Origin: Galdieria partita
Lineage: Eukaryota; Rhodophyta; Bangiophyceae; Galdieriales; Galdieriaceae
Direction of reading: 5' to 3'
Assembly (NCBI GenBank): GCA_025991245.1
Contig: BQMJ01000022.1
Span: forward strand, 146,501 to 210,500
Length of the DNA: 64,000 nucleotides
Part shown: positions 9,490 through 20,763 of the stretch, piece by piece
Layout: the number at the start of each line of letters is the position of its first letter
Position numbering within the stretch: the first letter of the stretch is position 1
Notes under the pieces: generated by a model
The model's database searches: none
The model's input: the letters and a program-made list of their open reading frames with translations, nothing else
Told to the model about the DNA's origin: nothing
Position numbers and translations under genes: made by a program

Positions 9490-11512
9490 TTAATATTGAA
9501 TGCTGTGTTTCTTCAACTCAGGGAATCGAATATAATATACTGACTCGGATATAAATTCTACGACAACTTGATGACCAGCAAACCATCTACCATGGAGACC
9601 TTGTTTAGCTTTCATAGCATCGGACATGGTTTCAAACTGTACGTATACCAATCCTGCACTATTTCTATCCACAAATATATGTCTACAACAAGTGATCAAT
9701 AACTATATCAACCCAACCAACTGTAACAGCTTACCTCAATGGCCCAAATTTAGATATACATTCATCTCGCACATCCTCTTGAACTTCTAAATGAAAATTG
9801 GGATCCGTTTCTTGAGCAGGATCAAACATGTTACGTAACATTAAGCAAGTTGATGGAGAAATAGAGTGCACTAGTGGTGGATTGTAACCTTGACGAGTAG
9901 GGACAGTACCAGAATTCGGAGAAGCTTCACTATTCAATACACCTGGGCTCTTCCCACCTGATGCTGGTGAAGACTTGGAAGCAAGAGCCTCACCTCTAGC
10001 CAATCGCTGCATCAACTGAGTACGTTGAGTAGCACTAAGAGCCATTCCACTATCTCCACCTTCATCCAGTTCACTGATGTACGCACTATATGCATAGTTT
10101 TTACTCGATAAACTTTGCGCAGCTATCGTGCCAGGAACACCCGAAGGTATAGCACCTAAAACTTGAAGTTTTTGAGCTTCTGCAGTAGCCAAACCAACCT
10201 GGAAAGTTATTTCAATGACAACCGCTTGTAAAGAACGGGATTATATCTCTCACCTTTAATGGCCTTCCAGCCAGATCTAATCCATTCAGTTGTTCGAAGG
10301 CTTTCTTAGCGTCTTCGTGATTTTTGTATTGAACAAAGCCAAAACCTCGTGAACGTCCAGTTTCAGGATCTTTATGCAGTTGCAGTGAAATGACTTCACC
10401 AAATGGCTCAAAAATAGTACGTAAATCGTCCTCACTAATAGAAAAGTGAATAGAACCCACGTAAAGTTTGGTAAAGGTCAGGGGATTGGAACCTAAACAA
10501 GTCAGCATCTGATATAGAATCGTACGGAATCTTTTGAAGGCTTACTTGGACTTGTGTCTCCTCCTCCACTCCATTCTTCTAGTTCTGCTAATCTAGCTTG
10601 TTGTGCAGCCGCTGCTTCTCTTGCTGCCATTTCTGCCGCAATATTCTTTTCAGCTTCGGAAGGTTTAATAGCTACAGGATATCCACACAATTGTTGGCCT
10701 GCCAGACGCATAGCCGAAGGTATTGCTTCCTTATAATAGAACTCCACATATGCCGCTCTATAAAAGACGTGTCTTCATATATTCCTTTCCAAAGTTTCTA
10801 TTTCTGACTTACCCCTTATGTCTTCCAGAACGCTTATCGATGATCATTCGTATATCTCTGACCTTACCAGCTGCACTAAAAAAGTTATAAACATCCTTTT
10901 CCGTGACCTTTTGTGCAAGTTGCCATACAAAGATCGTTCTCAAGTCCCTTTCATAGTCAGGAAAACTATTGTCTACTTCCCTCTCTTTCAGTTTTCTTTC
11001 TTCTTCGGGATCCCTAAATTGCTTCGAGCGGTCGTTGGAAGAACTTTCCAAAGATGAAGCTCTTGACCTCTTTTCATCTGTTTGTTTTGAAACTTGTCTG
11101 AGGCTAGAAGCTCTCGAGTGCGATTCTCGCTTCGAAGAGTGGCGTCTCCTAGGACTATCCGATCGGTCCCTGTGATATCTTCTCCTTGTTGGAGATTTTC
11201 TTCTTCTTCGTCGAGAACTATCTCTACTAGAGGATCTTGAGCGTGACCTAGAAGCAACGAAATGAGAACGAGTCCTTTGTGTTGGAGCGAAGGGTACCTC
11301 TTATGTCTTTTTAAAGGTGATTGGGAACGTCTTGTTGATCGATGCGACGACGAACTCTTTCTTTCGTCCTTTTCACCACAACTCTTAGAAGAACTTTCTG
11401 CAAGGTTATCATTAACCACGGAATCTTCTTTCTCACTTGTTTTTTCTGAAGCAAGCCCAAGAACTTGGTTTAAATACGCTTCTGTATCGATAGTACTCGT
11501 ATTGTCTGTCAT
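9490..11512 (-). CDS. RBM39/CAPER-like splicing factor (three RRMs, RS domain)
   Basis: Six exons: 11512-11298, 11247-10813, 10757-10546, 10492-10254, 10198-9735 and 9682-9490. All join in frame through 50-56 bp GT..AG introns to give 585 aa. An N-terminal Arg/Ser-rich region is followed by RRM1 (TIFVWQLAQKVTEKDV...AAYVEF), RRM2 (KLYVGSIHFSISEDDL...RGFGFVQY) and a C-terminal U2AF-homology RRM (AGLVYVQF, GRWFAGHQVV). The linker carries LNGLDLAGRPLKVG, typical of RBM39/Rsd1. Members bridge U2AF and U2 snRNP during 3' splice-site recognition. Head to head with the ZFAND1-like gene, 92 bp apart. Identification is firm; ligand details are inferred. Confidence 0.9.
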
Positions 11513-11604
11513 ATTTCTATAATGAGTATCTCCTCTCTTTTATACACAAACCACCATCAACCTTTTACCAGCCATCACAGCGTATTTTCCTTTTGGGGGA
11601 ATTG

Positions 11605-12459
11605 ATGTCAAAACAAGCCACCCCCGTAGAACTTATTGGCGAGCACTGTAGTCTAAAAGGATGTAACCAATTGGACTTTTTACCTTATCTGTGTGAAAAC
11701 TGTGGACATACTTTTTGTGGTCAACATCGTCTGCCAGAGTCTCACCACTGCAAACCTAAAACGGTTACCAACACGACTACAGTTTCCAACAAAAGTAACA
11801 ACACACTTGCTAGCCAACCACTTCCAACGTGAGTACAACGCTTGTGTTCTTGTATCTCTTGCTAATGTATACAACTCTTTATTAGTTGTTCTAAACCCAA
11901 CTGTCGCAACATATCTGTCACCCCTTGTGTTCAATGTAGTCGTTCCTTTTGTGCTACTCATAGAAACCCAGAACAGCATTCATGTACAAAACAGGAACCT
12001 GAAAAGTCCAAAAAGATGAACAAACCCAAAACCAACATATTGGAAAAGTGGGTCAACAAGTTTCAAAACCATTGGAAAACAACAGAAAAGTCGAAAACGG
12101 CGACAACAGTCTTTCATATGAAACAAAAGAGCAAAGCAATAGGAAACCCGGAAATACCTGTGGAAGATAGAGTTTATTTATATATTACGGTGGATACTTC
12201 TCTCAAAGACTCCCCATCTTTATCGTTGTATTATCCTCAATACATGAATATGGGTCAAGTATTGGATAAAGTATGCGAAATGGTTGGAATAATCAACAGG
12301 AATCATGAAAACAATGCAAGGAAACTTGTCTTTTTGGATAAAAGTTCACACAAAGTTATTGCCTCATCTAGTTTGCTTTCCGATTGGAAGAAGCCTGGAA
12401 TGCTGTCTTTGACTCTTACAGAACAGGATTCGTCCCCACATATGGGTTATGAAAAGTAA
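11605..12459 (+). CDS. AN1 zinc-finger protein, ZFAND1-like
   Basis: Two exons (11605-11828 and 11886-12459, 57 bp intron) give 265 aa from the first in-frame ATG. Two AN1-type fingers are present. The first has CSLKGCNQLDFLPYLCENCGH and ends HRLPESHHC; the second has CSKPNCRNISVTPCVQCSR and ends HRNPEQHSC, with the full Cys/His set in each. The C-terminal third (VYLYITVDTSLKDS onward) resembles the ubiquitin-like domain of ZFAND1, which helps bring p97 and the proteasome to stress granules. The second finger is split from the first by the intron. The stop codon overlaps the 3' end of the convergent OCA1-like gene. Confidence 0.88.
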
Positions 12460-13401
12460 TCGGTGGTGGTATCGTTGGAGAATGAATGCTTTTGGTCTGC
12501 ATAGGAAGACGGTGGCCTCACTATGACTTTACGTATGGAACGAATTTCCACATCGGCAGGACTTTTCACTTTGGCTATCTGTTCATGTGCAACTCTCTCT
12601 CTTTGTCTCCATTTGTGAAATGAATCGTTTGTGTTGGGGAGGTTCAAGTTTCTCGGAAGGTATCGTTCTATGCGAATATCTTTTTGTCCCTGCGGAAAAT
12701 GAAGTTTTGCCTCGTGAGAATAAAAATATTGCTGATATCTAGGTAAATGGTCGTTGGCTTTGGTCTTCACCTTGTGTGAGTTGCATACACTGTAAAGATG
12801 GGGTCCTTACCAAAACAACACCCAGTGAATCCAGCTCATTTTTCCTTATGAGTTGTTGATATTCTTCAATTTCTTTTGCTTCCTGTTCCAAGTGTTCACG
12901 AAACCAATCTGGCAAGTCTTCTGGTAGTGTCACAAGGTCGACATCAAACAATTCTATAAATTGTTCATTCACATAACGAGCTTTAGAGGAAGCAAAAGTT
13001 CGATATTCGTGAATAACTGCACTTAAACTCCAGTTTTGTAGTCTCCTTAGACAACCTACGAGAATACCTACTTGATGTATGCCGCTCGTATCACAAATAA
13101 GCAAAGGATGTGACTTTTTATCGAGTACCCACTCGAGCCCATCCTTTACGAGTTCTTCACTCATAGGTTTCCAAGAGGTTTCTGTAGTTAGAGACCTACT
13201 TCCTAAATGTACCAAATTGATGTTGTTTTCTTCCAAAAAGTTACAAACAACTTTAGTGGGAACTTCTGCCGATAGAAGAAGAACTGTTTTAAGGTCCAAC
13301 AGTTTGATAAAGGGAAAACTAATAGGAAAAAAGAGATTGGAGCGATATACTGCAGGTTCTACTATACCAAACATTTCAGGTGGACATAGTTGTTGTGACA
13401 T
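12447..13401 (-). CDS. OCA1-like atypical dual-specificity phosphatase fold protein
   Basis: Two exons (13401-12811, 12770-12447; 40 bp intron) give 304 aa. The domain starts PPEMFGIVEPAVYRSN and ends in SKARYVNEQFIELFD, as in the fungal Oca1/Siw14 family of plant-and-fungi atypical phosphatases. In the active Siw14 type the loop reads HCNRGKHRTG. Here residues 102-112 read ICDTSGIHQVG, so the nucleophilic Cys position is Asp and the Arg position of CX5R is Gln. The fold appears kept while standard phosphatase chemistry is not expected. The C-terminal exon is basic and unmatched. It is 108 bp head to head from the transporter gene and overlaps ZFAND1-like by 13 bp at the 3' end. Confidence 0.8.
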
Positions 13402-13509
13402 GTTGAGGACTGCTTTGGTTCTTATTCTACAATTTTAACAACTCGACTGCCATTTCTTGAGGATCATTGAAATGTTGTTCCACAAACTTGAGAAATATTT
13501 TCACATTGA

Positions 13510-15161
13510 ATGTATAAAATACGAGTCATGAGAAATAATGGGATCTGTTCGAGTGCTTTTGTAAAGTTGCCGCCGTATAGTAATAGATACAACACTTTCT
13601 GTAGGAGCTGTCCGTTGACTTGTTGTCGTTGGAGGTCCTTTTATCGTCCAACAAAGTTATCTACTACTTTCTATAGGAAAACGGTTTGGGTGTCCTTAGC
13701 TAAAAAGACAAGTCAGGAACCGGAGTGGAACTCACAAGACTTGCAAGTTTCAGATAACTACGAAACAACTTTTTTGAAGAGTGTTTCTGGTTCAGTTATG
13801 AAAAACATACCAGAACGTTTCTTGGTTGTCTTTCTTTGCTTTCTAAGCTTTGTTATTTGTAACATGGATAGAGTCAACGTCTCTGTCGCCATTCTTCCCA
13901 TGTCCAAAGAGTTTGGTTGGAGTCAAAGCACTGTAGGAGTTATTCAAAGTTCCTTTTTTTGGGGTTATTTAGTTACTCAGGTGGATTGGTTCGTTTTGTT
14001 GGGGATACAAAGATTCACCGTTTGATATTTTTTAGATTCCTGGAGGCTATTTAGCTGATAAATATGGTGGTAAACTTGTGTTGGGTTGTGGTGTTTTGGC
14101 TTGGAGTTTGATGACTTTTGTTACTCCTTATGCAGCAACCAAGTCCTTTCCTGTTTTATTATTATCACGTGCCTTGTTAGGTTTTGGAGAAGGTGTTGCT
14201 ATGCCTGCTATGAATCAGGTTGTGTCCAAATGGGTTCCGAGTGGAGAAAGAAGTCGTTCTTTGGCACTTATCTATTCTGGAATGTATTTTGGTTCCGTGA
14301 TCGGTTTGTTGTTATGTCCCAAAATGATTAGCAGTTTGGGTTGGCCTTCGGTATTTACAAGCTTTGGTGCGTTGGGAGTGATTTGGTGGCTCTTTTGGAA
14401 TGCTTGGATAAAGAGCTCACCTGAGAAGAGCTCGAGAATTTCTCAAGGAGACAGCAAGTATATTATCAAGCAAACAACTCCTAAAATAAGCAATGTCTCT
14501 CGTGAGATTCCTTGGAAACTATTGTTTTCCAAAAGGGCAACTTGGGCCATCATTATAGCCCACTTTTGTACAACTTGGGGTTATTTTGTTTTGTTGACGT
14601 GGCTTCCGACTTATTTCAATCAGCATGTAAGTGTACCTCTCTTTTGGATAAACAATGTATTCACGTTCCTAGTTGGGTTTGAACTTGGCTTCTTCCTCTT
14701 TTGTTTCTGTTCTTCCTTGGTTAGCTATGGCAATAGCTGCCAACTTGGGTGGTTGGTGTGCCGATTATTTGTTATCAAAAGGTTTCTCGATCACTTTTGT
14801 TCGCAAGTTGATGCAAACGATAGGTCTGATGGGTCCCGCTTTGTTTCTATGTATTGTTAGTTTTGTCCACCATCCTGTTACCGCTGTTTCATGTATGGCG
14901 TTGGCTTTGGGTTTGGGTAGCTTTGCGCAATCAGGTGTATATGCCAACCATCAAGATATCGGTCCTGAATATGCCGGCGTCTTGTTGGGAATTTCCAACA
15001 GTTTTGCTGCTATTCCGGGTATTGTTGGTGTAGCACTTACTGGTTTTATTCTCGATAAAACAGGTGGTGCTTGGTCTTTGGTATTTGGATTAGCGATAGG
15101 CTTTTATATTTTAGGCACAATAGTATATAATACTATGGGCACTGGTGAACGAGTATTTTAA
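13510..15161 (+). CDS. MFS anion/phosphate transporter, SLC17/PHT4-like, probably plastid
   Basis: Three exons (13510-13980, 14036-14626, 14673-15161) give 516 aa. The first 100 residues are Ser/Thr/Arg-rich and non-membrane, like a transit peptide. The membrane body follows with NMDRVNVSVAILPMSKEFGW, IPGGYLADKYGGK, RALLGFGEGVAMPAMN, the WLPTYFNQ segment and NHQDIGPEYAGVLLGISN. These are hallmarks of SLC17/PHT4 (ANTR) carriers that move inorganic phosphate or organic anions with Na+ or H+. Intron 1 has a weak donor (GTGGAT), but the join restores the family motif exactly. Substrate is inferred only to the class. The stop codon touches the end of the convergent adenylate kinase. Confidence 0.88.
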
Positions 15162-16340
15162 AAACTTGATAAATGGGGAAGCGTTATAGAAGATGATGCA
15201 TCTTTCTTCTATCCATTGGGAAAGATTATCAGTAGAATGACTTTTCATGACAACTACTTACCCAAGCTTTGAAGTTTTCTAAAACTTGACAAATCTCTTC
15301 AAATACTTGTTGAGTTGGTCTTTTATTACTCGTATTGATAACCACTAATTGTTCCTATTGCGGCTTCAACACTATTATCATTGCTTATTCAACACCCACT
15401 TACTTGAAAGAGATGGATAAGAGGCAAACTGCTATGACGAAACTGAGCCAGTCTTTTTCTCATCACAGCTTCATTATCGTCTATTCGTCTTTGCAAAAAA
15501 GGAATGCTGTCTTTTGGAGGTGGATAATAAGTCGGATGATAAAGAATACCGGTAACCGGATCGTACAGTCGTTCTCGCATCCACTCTACACATGTTGTAT
15601 ATCTATATCTATATCCAAAGACTTGTTCTTACCCATCGCATCTTCATCACTTCGCTGCAATAGAAACACGATATCTACACCGATATGATAAACAGACATT
15701 TTCAAAGCCTATATTCAAAAATAGAATATGTTAGCTGCAAGCCTATCATTGGAGAACATCTCTTACTTGCGAAACGGTTCGCGGAAAACCATCCAAGATA
15801 TAACCACGCTGTTGACAGTCTTGTTCAGATATGCGCTTGGTGATCAATGGAAGCTGGAAAAGTTCAGTTGCCAACACAAGACTCTTATCAACACACACAC
15901 ACCATGATATTATCAGGTAGCATATCACCTTGTTTCATATATTCGGCTGCTAATGCACCAAGAGATGTTTTCTAATGGGTTGTCAATAGCTGTCGTTGGA
16001 TGGATTCATTACCTTGCTCATTTCTTGCCTCAGTATCTGCCCGGTGGATAAATGAACAAAACCATAACGAGAACTAGTGTATGATACACCGTGACCACCA
16101 TCCAATTGGAGTGAAAAGTACAAAATACCTTAAAAGAGGTGCTTGTGTTCCCTTTCCACTACATGGTTTCCCTATCAATACTATTCTTTTCACTGGTTCT
16201 TCGTCACTTTGTTGAGCGCAGCAACCATGAAGAGCAGCACAACGACACAATTTTTTGGAAAAGATAGAATAGCGAAAACAACAAGGAATCACGAGTAGGA
16301 AGCATACTGCCATGGAGGAACGATCAACGTCATCACCCAT
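15158..16340 (-). CDS. Adenylate kinase family protein, eight exons
   Basis: Exons 16340-16129, 16073-16013, 15971-15903, 15853-15767, 15708-15633, 15585-15404, 15354-15262 and 15208-15158 join in frame to 276 aa. A hydrophobic, Cys-rich N-terminus of about 50 residues suggests organelle targeting. Then come the P-loop GKPCSGKGTQ, HLSTGQILRQEM, the ILDGFPRT motif and a LID segment with DPVTGILYH, all standard for adenylate kinases (ATP + AMP to 2 ADP). The last 51-nt exon is the least certain: without that splice the frame stops at 15229. Exon 3 ends in a GTGTGTGTGTG donor tract. Start is 82 bp from the divergent eIF3f frame. Confidence 0.83.
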
Positions 16341-16422
16341 GTGACAAATTCACTTGAGATGACTCATCATCTCCTCCCTTCACGAGTCGTTGAAATATCT
16401 AGTCTATGAAATTTTCCAATGA

Positions 16423-17442
16423 ATGAGCTGCTTATGGATCATTTTTATAAAGGAAAAGAAAATGCAACATATGCTTCCAGTTGGTTTTCATGGGTATCCT
16501 AGAAGAATGCCATGTCCATCATCCCAACCATTCTGCATTCGTGCCTATTCTCGTGCGATGAACACTTATCTCTATCTTCGTGGTGAAAAGACTCGTTCTT
16601 TTGCTGTCGATGTGCATCCTGTTGTTTTGTTGAATATGGCAGACCATCACATGAGAAGAACCGAACAACAGCATAGAGTTATAGGAACACTACTAGGTAG
16701 GGTAAACGTCGACGGCACCGTAGAAATCACCGAGTCATTTCCCGTCCCGCATAGCGAAACAGCGGAAGAAGTAGCTGTAGATATTGACTATCACAAAACA
16801 ATGTATGAACTATCACGCAGAGTGTCGACAGATGAAGTCATTGGTTGGTACGCAACGGGCGGATTGCCGGATGACAACTCGGTCTTGATTCACGAGTTTT
16901 ATTGTAGAGAGTGTACTTCTGGAATAGTCCCTGTGCACTTGTTGATGAGCGGTGAAACCCAATCCGACTTTGGTGTGAGGGCTTATATCAGTTGTGGGTT
17001 GAAGATTGGTGACCAGTTATTGAATACCGAGTTTCAACCGGTGGAAGTTGGAGTGATTTCAGGGATACCAGAGGCCGTTGGGTATGAAGGATTGTTGGAA
17101 AGTTGTCGCAACGTGGAAAAGAGTGATTTGGGTTCCGTATCTTTGGAGTTGGATAATCTCCAATCCAGTTTGCAGAAACTGCACAGTTTATTGGAAAAAG
17201 TAGAAAACTACGTGAGACAAGTAGTAAAAGGAACAAGAAAGGGAGACATATCTGTTGGGAGATATATATCGGATACTCTTTCGATGATACCGCAGTTGGA
17301 TGGCGCAAGCATAGACAAACTATTCGGTGACCAATTGAGAGATCTTTTGATGATACTTTATTTAGTCAAGTTGACTTGGGCAAATGTTCGATTGGCAGAA
17401 AAATTTTTGACAGTGGAATGGGAAAATACATCGTCTCAATAA
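16423..17442 (+). CDS. Translation initiation factor eIF3 subunit F
   Basis: Single exon, 339 aa from the first ATG. The MPN domain starts at VDVHPVVLLNMADHHMRR and includes the HRVIGTLLGRV strand and GWYATGGLPDDNS, where the JAMM metalloprotease residues are absent, as is normal for eIF3f. The C-terminal half (LGSVSLELDNLQSSL to VRLAEKFL) is the usual helical tail that packs in the eIF3 octameric core. eIF3f organises 43S pre-initiation complexes in the cytosol. Met46 (16558) would give a length closer to many orthologues, so the first 45 residues may be leader. It is divergent to adenylate kinase and convergent with the MscS gene. Confidence 0.9.
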   Translation: MSCLWIIFIKEKKMQHMLPVGFHGYPRRMPCPSSQPFCIRAYSRAMNTYLYLRGEKTRSFAVDVHPVVLLNMADHHMRRTEQQHRVIGTLLGRVNVDGTVEITESFPVPHSETAEEVAVDIDYHKTMYELSRRVSTDEVIGWYATGGLPDDNSVLIHEFYCRECTSGIVPVHLLMSGETQSDFGVRAYISCGLKIGDQLLNTEFQPVEVGVISGIPEAVGYEGLLESCRNVEKSDLGSVSLELDNLQSSLQKLHSLLEKVENYVRQVVKGTRKGDISVGRYISDTLSMIPQLDGASIDKLFGDQLRDLLMILYLVKLTWANVRLAEKFLTVEWENTSSQ

Positions 17443-17475
17443 AACTCCAAAAGAGGTCACGACCGCTTTGATCTA

Positions 17476-20261
17476 TCACTGTCTGCTAAACTCGTCGCCT
17501 TTTTTACCAACTCGACTAGGAGAAGTAGTATGGGCTGATTCTGTTGCATTGTTGTTGGATTCCTGATTCTTGGCTCCAAAACTTTGCTGCACTTGACTAT
17601 TTACACTCGTTGATTTCGTACCCCCTGCTGGATGGCTACCACCAGTTATATTGGACCTACCAGGACCTTTGATTCTCATGGTACCACTTTGTGGAGTAGT
17701 CGGCGGAGGAGTTGAATTCTTTCCTTTTTCCTTTTTGGTATCTTCCGATACAGGAGAAACAACAACTTCAGGTTTGCTGAATTCCGCTTCATGACGTGAC
17801 AAACCGAGCGCACTCTCTGAAACAGGAGTATAGTTGGTTCCGTGGGTGGCTGCAAAAGATTCCTTGGAAGATTCATTGAAAGGATGCAGAGGTGCATATC
17901 TAAACAATCATAAGCAATTATCTCATGGGAAAACAGACTTACTTGTCAGGATCAGAACCTTCTCTCAGGTCACGAACCAAACTACACGCAAGACGTCCTT
18001 GATGACTGCGAATAATATCATAAACTGCAAATAATATTTCCTGTTGTACCCGTCGATATTCGGACAAAAATACAGTTTTTGTGTAACAACTCAACCATAA
18101 ATTGACCGAATATTCACCGAAACCATCAAACCAAACCATTCTGTGTTGTTTTGGATCCAACTCTGGATGTTGGTCTAGAAGATTTTGGATATCTTGAATG
18201 ATGTCTTTGATGACACACATATCCTATCAATCAGGTTTCATTATGATATCTTATGATAAACAACATGGAAATACCTCCATAGCCAAACCAATGGTATGCT
18301 TGATTCTCCGATTAGTCATACGAGAGGGATTTTCCATCACCAAAGTAGAAAAACGCGAGTTGGGTATATACAAAGGTCGTTTTTCCCAAGTACGGATACG
18401 CGTTAAATACCAACCGATTTCTTCTACGGAACCGTCAATCTGATCATTTTCAATACTATGAAGAAAGAATATCACAAAAAAATAGATAAGAAATCATACA
18501 ATAACAAAGAATGATCACCAACCTTCTAACCCAATCTCCAACAGCAAAAGGCTGTGTCAAATAAATCATAAAACCGCCAAAGAAATTGCTAATAATCTCT
18601 CTTCCTGCAAAACCAATAGCAACACCTCCGATTCCACCAAATGCTAATACAGTTTGAATATTGATACCAAAAGTATCCAAAGAAATCAACAGTGCAATAG
18701 CAGAAACGACGACTGTCATAATACGTGACAAGGCATCCACTTGTGCTTTGTTTACTCGGGCTTCGTACGTTGAGCTGTCTATAAATCTTGAACGAATTCG
18801 CTCTATCCATCTCAAAAGAAACCATGTCGCTGAGAATATCACAGTCAATTCTCTAAATGGTCTTATATATCTCAACAGACCAGTAGCAGCTAAAGGTCTC
18901 GAAACAAACTCTGCGACAGAAATGATTACGGTAGCAATAGCTAAAAATTCAAGAGGACGTTGCATGCATTCAAAAACGCTCTGTTCATAGCTCAACTGAT
19001 TTGCATTGGGATCAAAGCGAGCATAAACCCATCGTAATGTCCTATTGACTCCAGCACGAAGTAACAAAATCAAAGCACAAACCAAAGTGAATTGCGATAT
19101 CAACGCAAAAGTTTCTCTCTGAGTTGGCAAACGAAGATTGGAAAGCAATCTATCTTCCACAAGGTTAACTTCACGAATATGATCTAAAGTATCTCCTATT
19201 CTCTGACGAAAACGCACAAACCATAACTTCATAGAACCAATAGACTTCCAAGGCAAATCAGCCCTTCTGGTAAGCTCATTCGCTGCGGATATTCTTTCTG
19301 TCGACTTGGGTTCTGTCATCTCTGGCTCAGAACGATGTGACTTGCTCTCCTGACTATTTCCAGTGACATTGGGATTGACTTCAGAGCTGTTTTCCTCTTT
19401 TGAGGAAGAAGTCTCGTTAGGCTTTCCAGTATCTGTATTCGATTTTTCCAATTCTGCAAGGTTTTGAAATCTCCTTTCTGACGGTGGGGGTGTATTATTA
19501 CCTGAAGTTCCCTTCTTACTTTCCATTCCTGATATATCTTCCTTTCCTCTGTTATTTTCGGAAATAGTCTTCTGCTGTAGTCGTTCTCGTATGAGAGCTT
19601 CTTCTAACGCTTCATATCCGGTATTCTTCACTTGTAGAGCCACAGTGAGTTCTCTTGAAGGGTTCCAAACAAGATTGGGGAGTGCCAATGAGTTGTACAT
19701 CACTCGATGGCTAAATAGCCATAAACCCAACAACAACTGGGTACCCAAACGCAACATCCATTTAAGACGCTTTCTATATAGGAGCAATAAAGAATCAACT
19801 CTAGATATTTGTCTTAGACACGACGAACTGAAACAACAAAAAGCAGTGCAAAAGTGTTCCCACGTTAAAAAGGAAACCCTTTTCACTATCCATAAAGGTT
19901 TGTTTCTATTGTCATCTCGACCGTTATTTGCAACGTGACAAGTTGTCCAATAAACCAATCTACTTTGGGAGCGACGTAACCTCCTATAGGTTAGGCATCG
20001 TTTGGCAGAAAAAGTTATCCCATCCAAAAAGTCGTTACTTTTGCCTTTCTGAAAAACAAGAAAGGGTCCCTGAAAACAACAGTTGCGTTGTTTAGATAAT
20101 GGCATGAGTTGGCTTCCAAGAAGAAACCAAACTAAAAACAACGATGACCAGGATTCAACGTTCTTTTCACACGACAACACAAAGTGACATAGCAAGAATA
20201 CGATTTTCAATTTTCCCACAAAGAGGAGAAACCTGCTTGAATGAACCACACCTAGTCTCAT
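17476..20261 (-). CDS. MscS-family mechanosensitive ion channel, organelle MSL-like
   Basis: Four exons (20261-18523, 18455-18275, 18223-17943, 17899-17476) join to 874 aa. A long N-terminal region contains a low-complexity Ser/Glu/Lys stretch. Membrane helices follow, then the MscS pore segment [23 protein letters not shown] and the beta-domain start QPFAVGDWV. Exons 2-3 supply the cytoplasmic vestibule ([22 protein letters not shown], and [13 protein letters not shown]). The C-terminal exon is a disordered Ser/Thr/Pro tail. MSL channels release osmotic stress in plastids or mitochondria. The intron 1 donor is GTTGGT, which is weak but is the join that keeps the frame. Met53 (20105) may be the true start. 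Confidence 0.87.
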
Positions 20262-20262
20262 A

Positions 20263-20763
20263 TTACAATTCTATATATAAATATGGATGAAAGTATATAT
20301 TTTGTCTATAAAAGTGGATGAATGATTTACCGAAATAGGCATCTACATAACTTGCCAAAATATAGATTCCTTCAATTGGCAAATAGAAAAATGCCCAATA
20401 TCCTCTTATCGTCACAAATGTGGCGCCATTTCTATCATCTGATCCATCGAGACTTGACGGAATGAGCTCCCCATTGAGCACAACCTCTCTGGCTTTTCAA
20501 CACTCAACATGGTGGTATAATAAAAATAATAAAGCTTGTAGAAAAGTCAAAGTTGTGAAAAATATCATGACACTTAAACACAGCGAAAGCAACAAGCCAA
20601 AAAAGACTATCATTCGCTTTCTTCCAGACAATGTTATAGTGCACTCCGAGGTTTGGATGTTTGCTAGTGCGTCAACTGCTTTCAACTTTTCTGTATAAAA
20701 TAGATTGGAAAGAAACTGCTTGACGTTGCCATAGAAGCAGGTCAACTGAAAGAACATCCACAA
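20263..20763 (-). CDS. Possible small membrane protein with in-frame TGA
   Basis: Not recognised. From about 20754 a reading frame runs with TEKLKAVDALANIQTSECT, a strong hydrophobic segment (VFFGLLLSLCLSVMIFF) and VEC, then a single TGA at 20499-20497. The same frame continues open with REVVLNGELIPSSLDGSDD and a second hydrophobic stretch (YWAFFYLPIEGIYILASYV) to a stop near 20263. A GTAAAT..TATATAG intron near the end would shorten the tail to YFEL. Explanations for the TGA are an unseen intron, two separate genes, an error, a decayed gene or recoding. No clean start or splice pair removes the stop, so the gene model is weak. Confidence 0.3.

Noticed and set aside
11680-11979. 99-codon minus frame within the ZFAND1-like gene
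   Set aside because: Opposite both AN1 fingers and spans their intron; the plus strand has full zinc ligands.
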